Assembly (NCBI GenBank): GCA_904420535.1
Contig: CAJFVQ010000049.1
Location: 1 to 46,406 of the forward strand
Source of the DNA: Candidatus Cryptoclostridium obscurum
GTDB lineage: Bacteria > Bacillota > Dehalobacteriia > UBA7702
Length of the DNA: 46,406 bases
Direction: 5' to 3'
Made by a program: the position numbers and the translations under genes. This document shows positions 9,462-16,435 of this stretch, one piece after another. Within the stretch, counting starts at the first letter, position 1; every line of letters begins with the position of its first letter. Under the pieces are notes generated by a model. The model was not told where the DNA came from. It did no database searches and saw nothing but the letters and a program-made list of their open reading frames with translations.

Positions 9462-9977
9462 TCATACAACTCGCTTTGTTTCCACCAGATACGTCGCAAT
9501 GACTTTCCAAGCTGACAAAAGTTCTTCCAAGTGAAAACGTCCGTTGGCAGGACTGGTAGAGGGAAGACAATGAGCTTCCATGTTGATCTGAGGCGCAATG
9601 AATTTTTCGTAAAGCTGTTGAGCTTTTTTACCATTGGTAAATATCTGGCGCAGCTGCGTTTTCTGAATGATCGCCCCAATGTCGTTTGGCTTTGGATTAC
9701 TGATGGAGCTGTCGGAAGATCCTTTAATTTCACAAGATGCCAGTACATCCCAAAGGGCGATTCCATGCCTTAATAACAGTGTTGTTTTTTCTTCAATAGT
9801 AGTGGGAATAGCTTCTCCAACCAAAGTAGAGATCACCTTCCAAAAACGGTTTTGAGGGTGACCGTAATAGAACTTTGTTTCCCTGGATTTTACCGAAGGG
9901 AAGGTTCCCAGAATTAGAATACGGGAATTTTCATCGAATATAGGCTCTAAAGGGTGGATCTGGATTTCACGTTTCAT
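9462..9977 (-). CDS. Hypoxanthine/uracil-DNA glycosylase (family 6-like)
   Basis: A 171-residue member of the uracil-DNA-glycosylase superfamily, closest to the hypoxanthine-DNA glycosylases that remove deaminated adenine from DNA. Diagnostic stretches are HPLEPIFDENSRILILGTFPS (about residues 8-28), FYYGHPQNRFW (about 37-47) and the C-terminal LPSTSPAN motif. The length is normal for the family. The ATG at 9977 is the only good start: an in-frame TAA lies 9 bases upstream and there is no ribosome binding site. The promoter listed next places the transcription start at or next to this ATG, so the message may be leaderless. It is divergent from the alpha/beta hydrolase gene. Confidence 0.85.
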   Translation of the reverse strand: MKREIQIHPLEPIFDENSRILILGTFPSVKSRETKFYYGHPQNRFWKVISTLVGEAIPTTIEEKTTLLLRHGIALWDVLASCEIKGSSDSSISNPKPNDIGAIIQKTQLRQIFTNGKKAQQLYEKFIAPQINMEAHCLPSTSPANGRFHLEELLSAWKVIATYLVETKRVV

Positions 9978-9983
9978 GGCTTG

Positions 9984-10012
9984 ATTTTACTGCGATTGAT
10001 TTTTTTTGTCAA
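9984..10012 (-). promoter_or_regulatory. Promoter for the DNA glycosylase, giving a leaderless message
   Basis: TTGACA (10012-10007) and TAAAAT (9989-9984) are separated by exactly 17 bases. A start 7 bases beyond the -10 falls on position 9977, the A of the start codon. Confidence 0.7.
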
Positions 10013-10090
10013 ATCTTTTAAAATGGTATCTAACATCATTGCGAGTCAACGAGATAAGCGGAACATAGTTTCATGATCATAGGTGGTAAA

Positions 10091-11020
10091 ATGAACATTA
10101 AAAGGGAATCCATCGCATTTCCCAGCAAGGAAAAAGGACAAACTATCAGAGGCGAATTGATTGTACCTACGGAGCAACCTAAAGCCGTGGTGCAGTTCGC
10201 CCACGGAATGTGTGACTATGGCAAACGCTACATGGAATTGTTCTCTTTTTTGGCGGAACATGGCTTCGCCGTCGCCTACAGTGATCATTTGGGCCACGGC
10301 ATGACGGCGGCCCATGAACGTGACTTGGGATTTATTGCGAAACATGACGGATATCAAAAGATGATCGATGATTTTTACGGCTGTTATTCCTTATTGAAAC
10401 GCCGTTTCCCTGAACAGAAACATTTTGTGATGGGACATAGTATGGGCTCTTTTATCGTTCGTTGTTTCCTGTGTTGCTATCCTGGTCTTGCCAGCGGTGC
10501 GATTATCATGGGCACTGGAGCCAAAAATCCCGGAGCCGCTCCCGGCCGTTTCCTGGCTAAGATGACGGTGAAAGCAAAAGGGGAACGATATCGTAGTAAA
10601 ATGCTGGAACATCTTGTTTTTGGTTCCTATAACAGGCGGATCCAAAATCCTGTTAGCGATTGGGCATGGCTTTGCCGCGACGATAACGTCGTGATAGAAA
10701 TGTCAAAGGATGAAAAGCGCAACAAGACGTTTACTGCGTCGGGTTTTGTGGATTTGATTACCTTGAATATTTTAGCCAATGACTCCCGAGCGATGAAAAC
10801 AATAGATCCTAAAATGCCGGTGCTGTTCCTGTCAGGGGAAGAGGATCCTTTAGGGCCTTATGGAAAAGGTGTGAAAAATGTCGCAAAAATTTATCAAAAT
10901 GCCGGTCTGTGTGACGTTAATGTCAAATTGTATCCTGGTGCCCGTCATGAACTTTGCCAGGAATTGAATCGAAAAGAAGTCTTTTGCGATTTGCTGCAAT
11001 GGCTGGAAACGTATTGTTAA
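10091..11020 (+). CDS. Alpha/beta hydrolase (lysophospholipase/monoacylglycerol lipase-like)
   Basis: A 309-residue serine hydrolase of the Hydrolase_4 (PldB/monoglyceride lipase-like) group. Visible features are the oxyanion loop FAHGMCDYG (about 36-44), DHLGHG (about 66-71), the nucleophile elbow GHSMGS with Ser117, the acid region FLSGEEDPLGPYG and the base in PGARHEL. No signal peptide, so a cytoplasmic esterase acting on short lipids or lysophospholipids is likely; the exact substrate is unknown. ATG 10091 follows AGGTGG (10081-10086). It is monocistronic, bounded by a divergent gene and a convergent terminator. Confidence 0.85.
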   Translation: MNIKRESIAFPSKEKGQTIRGELIVPTEQPKAVVQFAHGMCDYGKRYMELFSFLAEHGFAVAYSDHLGHGMTAAHERDLGFIAKHDGYQKMIDDFYGCYSLLKRRFPEQKHFVMGHSMGSFIVRCFLCCYPGLASGAIIMGTGAKNPGAAPGRFLAKMTVKAKGERYRSKMLEHLVFGSYNRRIQNPVSDWAWLCRDDNVVIEMSKDEKRNKTFTASGFVDLITLNILANDSRAMKTIDPKMPVLFLSGEEDPLGPYGKGVKNVAKIYQNAGLCDVNVKLYPGARHELCQELNRKEVFCDLLQWLETYC

Positions 11021-11037
11021 ACGATGAAAACAAAATA

Positions 11038-11078
11038 AATGCTCCCTTCGGGCTGAATCGAAGGGAGCATTCCTTTTT
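11038..11078. terminator. Bidirectional intrinsic terminator between the hydrolase and glnN
   Basis: A perfect 13-bp inverted repeat (AATGCTCCCTTCG at 11038-11050 and its complement at 11059-11071, 8-base loop) is followed by CCTTTTTG on the plus strand and by TATTTTG on the minus strand, serving both converging genes. Confidence 0.85.
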
Positions 11079-11082
11079 GTAA

Positions 11083-11099
11083 ACCGGCATATTGCCGGT
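11083..11099 (-). terminator. Small hairpin in the glnN 3' region
   Basis: ACCGGCA and TGCCGGT flank a 3-base loop, 11 bases after the glnN stop. There is no real T tract, so it may stabilise the 3' end rather than terminate; the stronger terminator follows at 11038-11078. Confidence 0.45.
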
Positions 11100-11110
11100 G
11101 GGGGTAGCAA

Positions 11111-13198
11111 TTAAAGATAGAACAGAAGATCCGTATAGGTAGGAATCGGCCATGCTTTTTCATCCACCATGGTCTCGAGTTCATCACTGACGGCTCTTAA
11201 TTCTTCCATAGCAGGGAGCACTTTATCGGCATAGTACATGGCTTCCGCTTCAATATCGGATGTATCTTTCGCTTCTAACGTATCTTCCAACGCTTTGATT
11301 TTCACAAACATTTTTTCGGAAAGTTCCGAAAGTTTTGCGGCATATTTTGTTTCTTCCTCTGCCGCGATGCCGCAATCTTTTTTCAATGCCAAACCTTTCA
11401 GCACTCCCTTGGTATATTTCAAAACAGCGGGAAGAATCTGTTCTTTTGCCATTTCCAACATGGTGAGAGCTTCAATATTAATAGTTTTGGCATAGTTTTC
11501 CATATTGATTTCATAGCGGCTGTACATTTCTTCTTTGGTCAAAATACCGTGTCTAGTAAGTAAATCAATGTTCTTTTCGTTGATGAATTCACGGCGTGCC
11601 ATAGGAGTATTGACAAGGTTGGGAAGGCCGCGTCTTGCCGCCTCTTCTTTCCATTCATCGGAGTAGTTATTGCCGTTAAAGACAATCCTGTTGTAATGGA
11701 GATCCATAATATCTTTGATGTATTCGTCGATGGCTCTGTCAAGGTCATCGGCGCTTTCCAAACGATCTGCCAGTTTTCTCAAACTTTCGGCAACCATGGT
11801 GTTTAAAGCGAAGTTCAAACCAGCTATGGATTGGGAAGAACCGGGCATTCTGAATTCAAATTTGTTACCAGTGAAAGCGAAGGGGGAGGTTCTGTTTCTA
11901 TCGGTGTTGTCTTTGTTCAATACGGGTAAGCTTTCCACTCCGGTCTGGAGTTTGTTTTCGCTGTCTTTCAACGAGGTCTTGCCAGCGACTTTGGCTTCCA
12001 ATACTTTGCTCAAATAATCGCCGAGGAAAATAGAAATAATGGCGGGAGGCGCTTCGTTAGCTCCGAGACGGTGGTCGTTCCCGGCAGTAGCGACGCTTAA
12101 GCGGAGCAAATCAGCGTAATCATCCACGGCTTCAATGATAGCGCAAAGGAAGATCAAAAACTGTTTATTGTTCAGTGGATCTTTTCCTGGATCAAGAAGA
12201 TTGTCACCAAGGTCGGTGCCGATGGACCAGTTATTATGTTTCCCGGAACCATTCACCCCTGCAAAAGGTTTTTCATGAAGCAAACAAGCCATATTGTGTT
12301 TGATGGCAACTTTTTTCAAAGTTTCCATACCGAGTTGGTTTTGGTCCACAGCGAGGTTTGCTTTGCAGAAAATAGGAGCGAATTCATGCTGGGCAGGGGC
12401 CACTTCATTATGCTTCGTTTTGCTGTAAATACCGAAGGACCAAAGATGTTCGTCAAGATCTTTCATAAATTCACCGACACGGTCTTTGATGCTGCCAAAA
12501 TAATGGTCATCCAATTCTTGACCTTTGGGAGGCATCGCCCCAAACAAAGTGCGACCTGTAAGAACGAGGTCTTTCCGCTCTTTATATTTTTCACGGTCTA
12601 CCAAGAAATATTCCTGTTCCGGACCGACATTGACAACAATGCGATTAGCGGGCATATTAAGACATTTTAATACACGAAGCCCCTGTTTATTTAAAGCTTC
12701 CATAGAGCGAAGCAAGGGAGTTTTTTTATCAAGCACTTCTCCAGTATAGGAACAGAACGCTGTAGGAATGTAAAGGGTGCCATCTTTCACAAAAGCGTAG
12801 GAAGTGGGATCCCAGGCGGTGTAACCCCTGGCTTCAAAGGTTGCGCGCAAACCGCCCGAAGGGAAGCTGGAAGCATCGGGTTCCCCCATGATCAAAGCTT
12901 TCCCGGAAAATTCCATAATGGCTTTGCCATCAGCAGTGGGGGAGATAAAGGAGTCATGTTTTTCTGCCGTAACCCCGGTCATTGGCTGGAACCAGTGGGT
13001 GTAGTGGGTCGCACCTTTTTCTAGTGCCCAATCTTTCATGGCGTTTGCCACAATTTGCGCTGTAGATGCATCAAGACTTAGCCCTTGTTCCATGGTTTTT
13101 TTCATTGACTGGTATGTTTCCTTGGGAAGCCGTTCTTTCATTACAGCTTCATTAAAAACGTTTGAAGCAAAATTTTCACTTACGCTGTTTTTAGTCAT
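11111..13198 (-). CDS. glnN: Glutamine synthetase, type III
   Basis: ATP-dependent synthesis of glutamine from glutamate and ammonium, the main route of ammonium assimilation. The 695 residues are the size of GSIII, much longer than GSI (about 440-470). Recognised blocks are [65 protein letters not shown] and GANEAPPAI, with metal and glutamate ligands in the last four. A C-terminal helical region follows. ATG 13198 is preceded by AGGAGGT (minus strand, about 13213-13207). The leader contains a terminator and an ANTAR-type hairpin, and an ANTAR regulator gene is divergent from it, as in the nitR-glnA arrangement of clostridia. Confidence 0.96.
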   Translation of the reverse strand: MTKNSVSENFASNVFNEAVMKERLPKETYQSMKKTMEQGLSLDASTAQIVANAMKDWALEKGATHYTHWFQPMTGVTAEKHDSFISPTADGKAIMEFSGKALIMGEPDASSFPSGGLRATFEARGYTAWDPTSYAFVKDGTLYIPTAFCSYTGEVLDKKTPLLRSMEALNKQGLRVLKCLNMPANRIVVNVGPEQEYFLVDREKYKERKDLVLTGRTLFGAMPPKGQELDDHYFGSIKDRVGEFMKDLDEHLWSFGIYSKTKHNEVAPAQHEFAPIFCKANLAVDQNQLGMETLKKVAIKHNMACLLHEKPFAGVNGSGKHNNWSIGTDLGDNLLDPGKDPLNNKQFLIFLCAIIEAVDDYADLLRLSVATAGNDHRLGANEAPPAIISIFLGDYLSKVLEAKVAGKTSLKDSENKLQTGVESLPVLNKDNTDRNRTSPFAFTGNKFEFRMPGSSQSIAGLNFALNTMVAESLRKLADRLESADDLDRAIDEYIKDIMDLHYNRIVFNGNNYSDEWKEEAARRGLPNLVNTPMARREFINEKNIDLLTRHGILTKEEMYSRYEINMENYAKTINIEALTMLEMAKEQILPAVLKYTKGVLKGLALKKDCGIAAEEETKYAAKLSELSEKMFVKIKALEDTLEAKDTSDIEAEAMYYADKVLPAMEELRAVSDELETMVDEKAWPIPTYTDLLFYL

Positions 13199-13232
13199 GG
13201 TTTTCTACCTCCTATGGTTACAAAAAGAAAAT

Positions 13233-13270
13233 AAAAAAAGCTGTCAAAAATACAAGGTATTTTTAACAGC
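13233..13270 (-). terminator. Leader attenuator upstream of glnN
   Basis: On the minus strand GCTGTTAAAAATAC (13270-13257), a CTT loop and GTATTTTTGACAGC (13253-13240) form a 14-bp stem with one G-U pair, followed by seven T. It lies between the glnN promoter and its start codon, so transcription must read through it for glnN to be expressed. Confidence 0.85.
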
Positions 13271-13280
13271 CTCATTGCTG
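13267..13280 (-). promoter_or_regulatory. ANTAR-type hexaloop antiterminator hairpin
   Basis: The minus strand reads CAGC-AATGAG-GCTG: a 4-bp stem with a six-base loop having A at position 1 and G at position 4, the hallmark of RNA targets bound by ANTAR proteins. Its 3' arm GCTG is also the first part of the terminator stem, so the two structures exclude each other. The usual first hairpin of the two-hairpin motif is not clear; only about 12-15 bases lie between the predicted transcript start and this hairpin. Confidence 0.6.
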
Positions 13281-13299
13281 ACTTATTGATGTTGAACAT

Positions 13300-13328
13300 A
13301 TTATAACAAACTGTGCTGGAAAATGCAA
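13300..13328 (-). promoter_or_regulatory. glnN promoter
   Basis: TTGCAT (13328-13323) and a perfect TATAAT (13305-13300) are separated by 17 bases on the minus strand. The transcript would start near 13293, leaving about 95 bases of leader. Confidence 0.8.
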
Positions 13329-13461
13329 TACCTTTTTTTAAATTTTTTGAAATCATTTTATTCGGGGTCTTTTCGGCTTTCATAAAAAACATTATGTCCT
13401 TTCTGTTTTGGAAGTAGGAAACGTATGACCAAAATTTTTACGAAAGCAATGAAAAAATGAA

Positions 13462-13499
13462 TAGTATTTTTTTCTGTTTTAGTGTATAATGTTTATAAT
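13462..13499 (+). promoter_or_regulatory. Promoter region of the nitR-hisHF-gatCAB run
   Basis: Two TATAAT motifs lie at 13485-13490 and 13494-13499, both with weak -35 elements (TAGTAT at 13462, TTTCTG at 13471) at 17 bases. Which is used cannot be decided from sequence; the weak -35s leave room for activation. No strong promoter is seen further down the run before 19402. Confidence 0.5.
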
Positions 13500-13519
13500 T
13501 TACCGTTAAGAGGTGCATT

Positions 13520-14080
13520 TTGGATAAAGTTCTAATTGCTTCTGGCTCAGAAAAAGGAAAATCTGTATTAAAGGATCTTCTCCAATCCACTGGATATACG
13601 GGAGTCGATTCGGTGCCTTCTGCTTCGGAAGCGCGGAGGAAGTTAATTAACAGCGCGTACCAGATGGTAATCATTAATATGCCTTTATCTGACGAGACCG
13701 GTCGAGAGCTGGCATTTCAAATTGCGGAGACCGATGCTGCGGTGCTCGTCATCATTAAGGCAGGGCAGGAGGAGATCTTTGGCCGCTTTGGTACAGAACG
13801 AGGAATTTTTGTTTTAACGAAACCTTTAAATCGTCAAACATTTCATGATGCAATCCGCTATGCCCGCAGCGCTCAACATCGCATTATGGCCTTGAAAGAA
13901 AAAAACCGCCAGCTTTTGAAAAGCCTTGATGACTTAAAGGTGATTTATAAAGCAAAATGTTTATTAATTGCTGAAAAGGGCATGACGGAGGAAGAATCCC
14001 ATCATTATATTGAGAAAGAAGCAATGAATTTACGATTAACCAAACGCCAGGTTGCGGAACGAATTTTGGCCGTTTATTAA
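13520..14080 (+). CDS. nitR: ANTAR-domain antiterminator with degenerate receiver (NitR-like)
   Basis: A 186-residue RNA-binding regulator. Residues 1-115 form a receiver-like domain, but the phosphorylated Asp is replaced by Asn53 (IINMPLSDETG), while the Lys of the conserved KP near residue 99 remains. A helical linker follows, then an ANTAR domain (about 130-186) with the pattern KCLLIAEKGMTEEESHHYIE and LTKRQVAERIL. ANTAR proteins bind paired hexaloop hairpins and prevent terminators from forming. The gene starts at TTG 13520 with AGAGGTG (13509-13515) 4 to 5 bases before it. Divergence from glnN and the hairpin in the glnN leader make glnN its probable target. With the Asn, control by phosphorylation is unlikely; sensing of glutamine or a protein partner is possible. 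Confidence 0.85.
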   Translation: MDKVLIASGSEKGKSVLKDLLQSTGYTGVDSVPSASEARRKLINSAYQMVIINMPLSDETGRELAFQIAETDAAVLVIIKAGQEEIFGRFGTERGIFVLTKPLNRQTFHDAIRYARSAQHRIMALKEKNRQLLKSLDDLKVIYKAKCLLIAEKGMTEEESHHYIEKEAMNLRLTKRQVAERILAVY

Positions 14081-14091
14081 CGAGGTTTGCG

Positions 14092-14697
14092 ATGGAAAAA
14101 ACGATGGAAAGAATGGAGCAAAAACAAGGGAGAGAAAATACGGTTCCCCTGGAACCGATTTGTACTTTTACAAATGTAGTAATGTATCCTTTAAATCCTC
14201 GTAAAGAGGATTTTCGCATTTCAGACATTGCTCACGCTCTGTCATTGATGACCAGGGCCAACGGACATTTCTTGCATTTTTATAGTGTAGCGCAACACTG
14301 TCTCAATTGTTCTTATGAGGCTGAAGCAAGAGGGTATTCTCGTAGAATGCAACTGGCCCTTTTGCTTCATGACGCTTCGGAAGCTTATCTGTCGGATGTG
14401 ACCCGCCCGGTAAAAGCGGGGATGCCCCGGTACCGTGAGATCGAGGCTCATTTGAGCGAAGTCCTTTTTGATGCCTTTGGCATTTTTCACTTTGAGAAAG
14501 AAGAGAAGAAAATGCTTCGTGAAATTGATGACGATATGATGTATTATGAGTTTGAGCATCTTCATATATCCGGAGGATTTCGTAAGGAATATCATTTGAA
14601 ACAAAAACATCCCTTGGAGTTTCGTGATATGGCGGAAGTGGAGGATGAATATATCAAGCGCTTTCAGGCGCTGACAATCAACAATAAAGGTGGATGA
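14092..14697 (+). CDS. HD-domain phosphohydrolase (YfbR-like)
   Basis: A 201-residue HD-superfamily protein. Metal-binding residues fit H69 (YSVAQH), H93-D94 (LLHD) and an Asp after EAYLSD (D102 region), with the block RISDIAHALS at 42-51. Relatives include YfbR-type 5'-deoxynucleotidases and phage-type HD hydrolases, so a nucleotide or phosphorylated metabolite is the likely substrate; I cannot tell which. It starts at ATG 14092, 12 bases after nitR with GAGGT before it, and its stop is 5 bases before hisH, so it is in the same transcript. Its link to the HisH/HisF-like pair is unexplained and may be a clue to their substrate. Confidence 0.75.
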   Translation: MEKTMERMEQKQGRENTVPLEPICTFTNVVMYPLNPRKEDFRISDIAHALSLMTRANGHFLHFYSVAQHCLNCSYEAEARGYSRRMQLALLLHDASEAYLSDVTRPVKAGMPRYREIEAHLSEVLFDAFGIFHFEKEEKKMLREIDDDMMYYEFEHLHISGGFRKEYHLKQKHPLEFRDMAEVEDEYIKRFQALTINNKGG

Positions 14698-14701
14698 TAA
14701 T

Positions 14702-15325
14702 ATGATCGGAGTCATAGATTACAAAGCGGGAAACGCTCCCAGCGTTTTTAACGCCTTTGAGAAATTGGGACATGATGTCAGGATGGTCAAATCTCCCGAA
14801 GAATTGGGAGATGTTTCAGGCATCGTCCTTCCCGGAGTCGGCTCTGCGGAGGCTACACTAAAATCTTTAAACGAAATGAATATGGTTGCAGGTCTGGAGC
14901 ACCGCGTATTGCAAGATAAGATTCCTTTTTTGGGGATTTGTATCGGAATGCAGATCCTTTTTGAGTTTAGCGAAGAAGGAAATGTTCCCTGTCTTGGTTG
15001 GTTGAAAGGACGCGTTAAGCGTTTTGACGATAGCAAAGTTCGCGTACCGCAAATGGGTTGGAATGAAGTGATTTTCAAAAAAAATCATCGCCTTGTTGAA
15101 GATTTAGGAACCTCCGGCCATTTCTACTATGTGAACTCCTATCATGTGGTGCCGGAAAACTCTGAAGATATTTTGGCTGTTACCGACTATGATGGAGAAT
15201 TTTGCTGCATGGTTCAGCATGAAAACATTTTTGCTGCCCAGTTTCATGCGGAAAAAAGCGGCCCTTTGGGTTTGAAAATCATAGAAAACTTTACGAAAAT
15301 CGCAGAGGGGGAAATATCATGTTAA
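14702..15325 (+). CDS. hisH: HisH-like glutamine amidotransferase subunit
   Basis: A 207-residue class I glutamine amidotransferase, which releases ammonia from glutamine for a partner synthase. The catalytic triad is intact: Cys80 (GICIGMQ), His182 and Glu184 (QFHAEKS), with the oxyanion strand LPGVG at 43-47. The usual start DYGAGNLRSV is changed to DYKAGNAPSV, and HPEKS to HAEKS, so the sequence is diverged from histidine-operon HisH. The ATG at 14702 was chosen over 14690 because AAGGTGG precedes it at a usable distance. It overlaps hisF by 7 bases. No other histidine genes are present here, so imidazole glycerol phosphate synthase is one possibility, not the certain role. Confidence 0.85.
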   Translation: MIGVIDYKAGNAPSVFNAFEKLGHDVRMVKSPEELGDVSGIVLPGVGSAEATLKSLNEMNMVAGLEHRVLQDKIPFLGICIGMQILFEFSEEGNVPCLGWLKGRVKRFDDSKVRVPQMGWNEVIFKKNHRLVEDLGTSGHFYYVNSYHVVPENSEDILAVTDYDGEFCCMVQHENIFAAQFHAEKSGPLGLKIIENFTKIAEGEISC

Positions 15326-16113
15326 CCAAGCGTTTATTGGCCTGCTTTGATATGCGCGACGGTATGGTAACCAAAGCCCATAAATTTCAAGATAATTTCG
15401 ATATTGGCACGGCGGAAGAGATCGCCCGACGCATTTATGAAGATCAGATCGACGAGATTTTGTTTTATGATATTACTGCTAGCGCCGAAAAAAAGCCCAT
15501 TGATCTGGAAACTGTGCGAATGGTGGCAAAAAATGTGTTTGTTCCTTTTTCTGTCGGCGGTGGCATTCGGAATCTCGATGATATGTATCAGGTTTTAAAA
15601 GCCGGTGCGGAAAAAATTAGTATTGATTCTATGGCTGTGCGGAATCCTAATATCATTAACGAAGGAGCAAAGGCCTTTGGCACTCAGTGCATCATCTTAA
15701 GTATGCAGGTAAAGCGAGTGGGAAAAACGAAAAATATTCCTTCCGGCTATGAGATCGCCATTGACGGCGCTCGCACCTTTACTGGGATGGACGCTCTGGA
15801 ATGGGCCAAGGAGGGGGAATCCCGGGGCGCGGGAGAATTATGCATCAATAGTATTGATCAGGACGGAACCCACGAAGGCTACGATTTGGAAATTACAAAA
15901 CTGATTTCGGACCATGTCAATATTCCTGTTATTGCTTCGGGAGGCGCAGGGAATCCCGATCATATTGCCGACGCTTTTCTAAAAACCGGCGCTTCGGCGG
16001 CAATCATCAGTTCTATGCTTTATTCCCCGAAATTGCCGAGAAATTATCATGTATCGGAAATTAAAGACGTACTGACGGCCAAAGGTATTCCCATGCGGCC
16101 CTATTTAAAATAA
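15319..16113 (+). CDS. hisF: HisF-like cyclase subunit with a substituted catalytic Asp
   Basis: A 264-residue (beta-alpha)8 barrel that aligns with HisF along its length. Kept: Asp11 (LACFDMRDG), Lys19, the ammonia-gate residues Arg5, Glu46, Lys99 and an equivalent of Glu167 (GAGEL), SVGGGI and ASGGAG. Changed: the second catalytic Asp of HisF (Asp130 in the Thermotoga enzyme, usual AIDAKR) is Gln130 here (SMQVKR, codon 15706-15708); the usual Asn103 is Asp (SIDSMA); and DRDGT is DQDGT. HisH and HisF normally make imidazole glycerol phosphate and AICAR in histidine synthesis. With the gate kept and the active site altered, a different acceptor for ammonia or a reduced activity is plausible. 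It overlaps hisH by 7 bases and is followed after 23 bases by gatC. Confidence 0.8.
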   Translation: MLTKRLLACFDMRDGMVTKAHKFQDNFDIGTAEEIARRIYEDQIDEILFYDITASAEKKPIDLETVRMVAKNVFVPFSVGGGIRNLDDMYQVLKAGAEKISIDSMAVRNPNIINEGAKAFGTQCIILSMQVKRVGKTKNIPSGYEIAIDGARTFTGMDALEWAKEGESRGAGELCINSIDQDGTHEGYDLEITKLISDHVNIPVIASGGAGNPDHIADAFLKTGASAAIISSMLYSPKLPRNYHVSEIKDVLTAKGIPMRPYLK

Positions 16114-16136
16114 ATAATAAAATAAAGGAGAAGAAT

Positions 16137-16424
16137 ATGAAAGTAACCGATGAATTGATCGATTATGTTTCTTCTTTGGCCAGGCTTTCTTTGAGTGACG
16201 ATGAGAAAGCAAAGATCAAAGATGAAATCAGTAAAATCATTGACTATATGGACATTTTGAATCAGGTCGATACCGCCGATGTGGAACCTATGTCCCATGT
16301 GTTGCCAGTTACCAATGTATTCCGTAAGGATGAAGTGGTTCCGTCTTACGACCGTGACGCGATTTTGGCGAACGCGCCCGACAGTGACGAGGGTGCCTTC
16401 CGCGTACCCAAGACAGTGGAATAA
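16137..16424 (+). CDS. gatC: Asp-tRNA(Asn)/Glu-tRNA(Gln) amidotransferase subunit C
   Basis: The 95-residue small subunit that wraps around GatA and joins it to GatB. Recognised from the N-terminal VTDELIDYVSSLARLSLSDDE, the central DYMDILNQVDT, and the end pattern LRKDEV-like FRKDEVVPS...ANAPDSDEGAFRVPKTVE. ATG 16137 follows AAGGAGAAG. First of the tightly spaced gatCAB set; gatA begins 11 bases later. Confidence 0.95.
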   Translation: MKVTDELIDYVSSLARLSLSDDEKAKIKDEISKIIDYMDILNQVDTADVEPMSHVLPVTNVFRKDEVVPSYDRDAILANAPDSDEGAFRVPKTVE

Positions 16425-16435
16425 GGAGGCTGACG

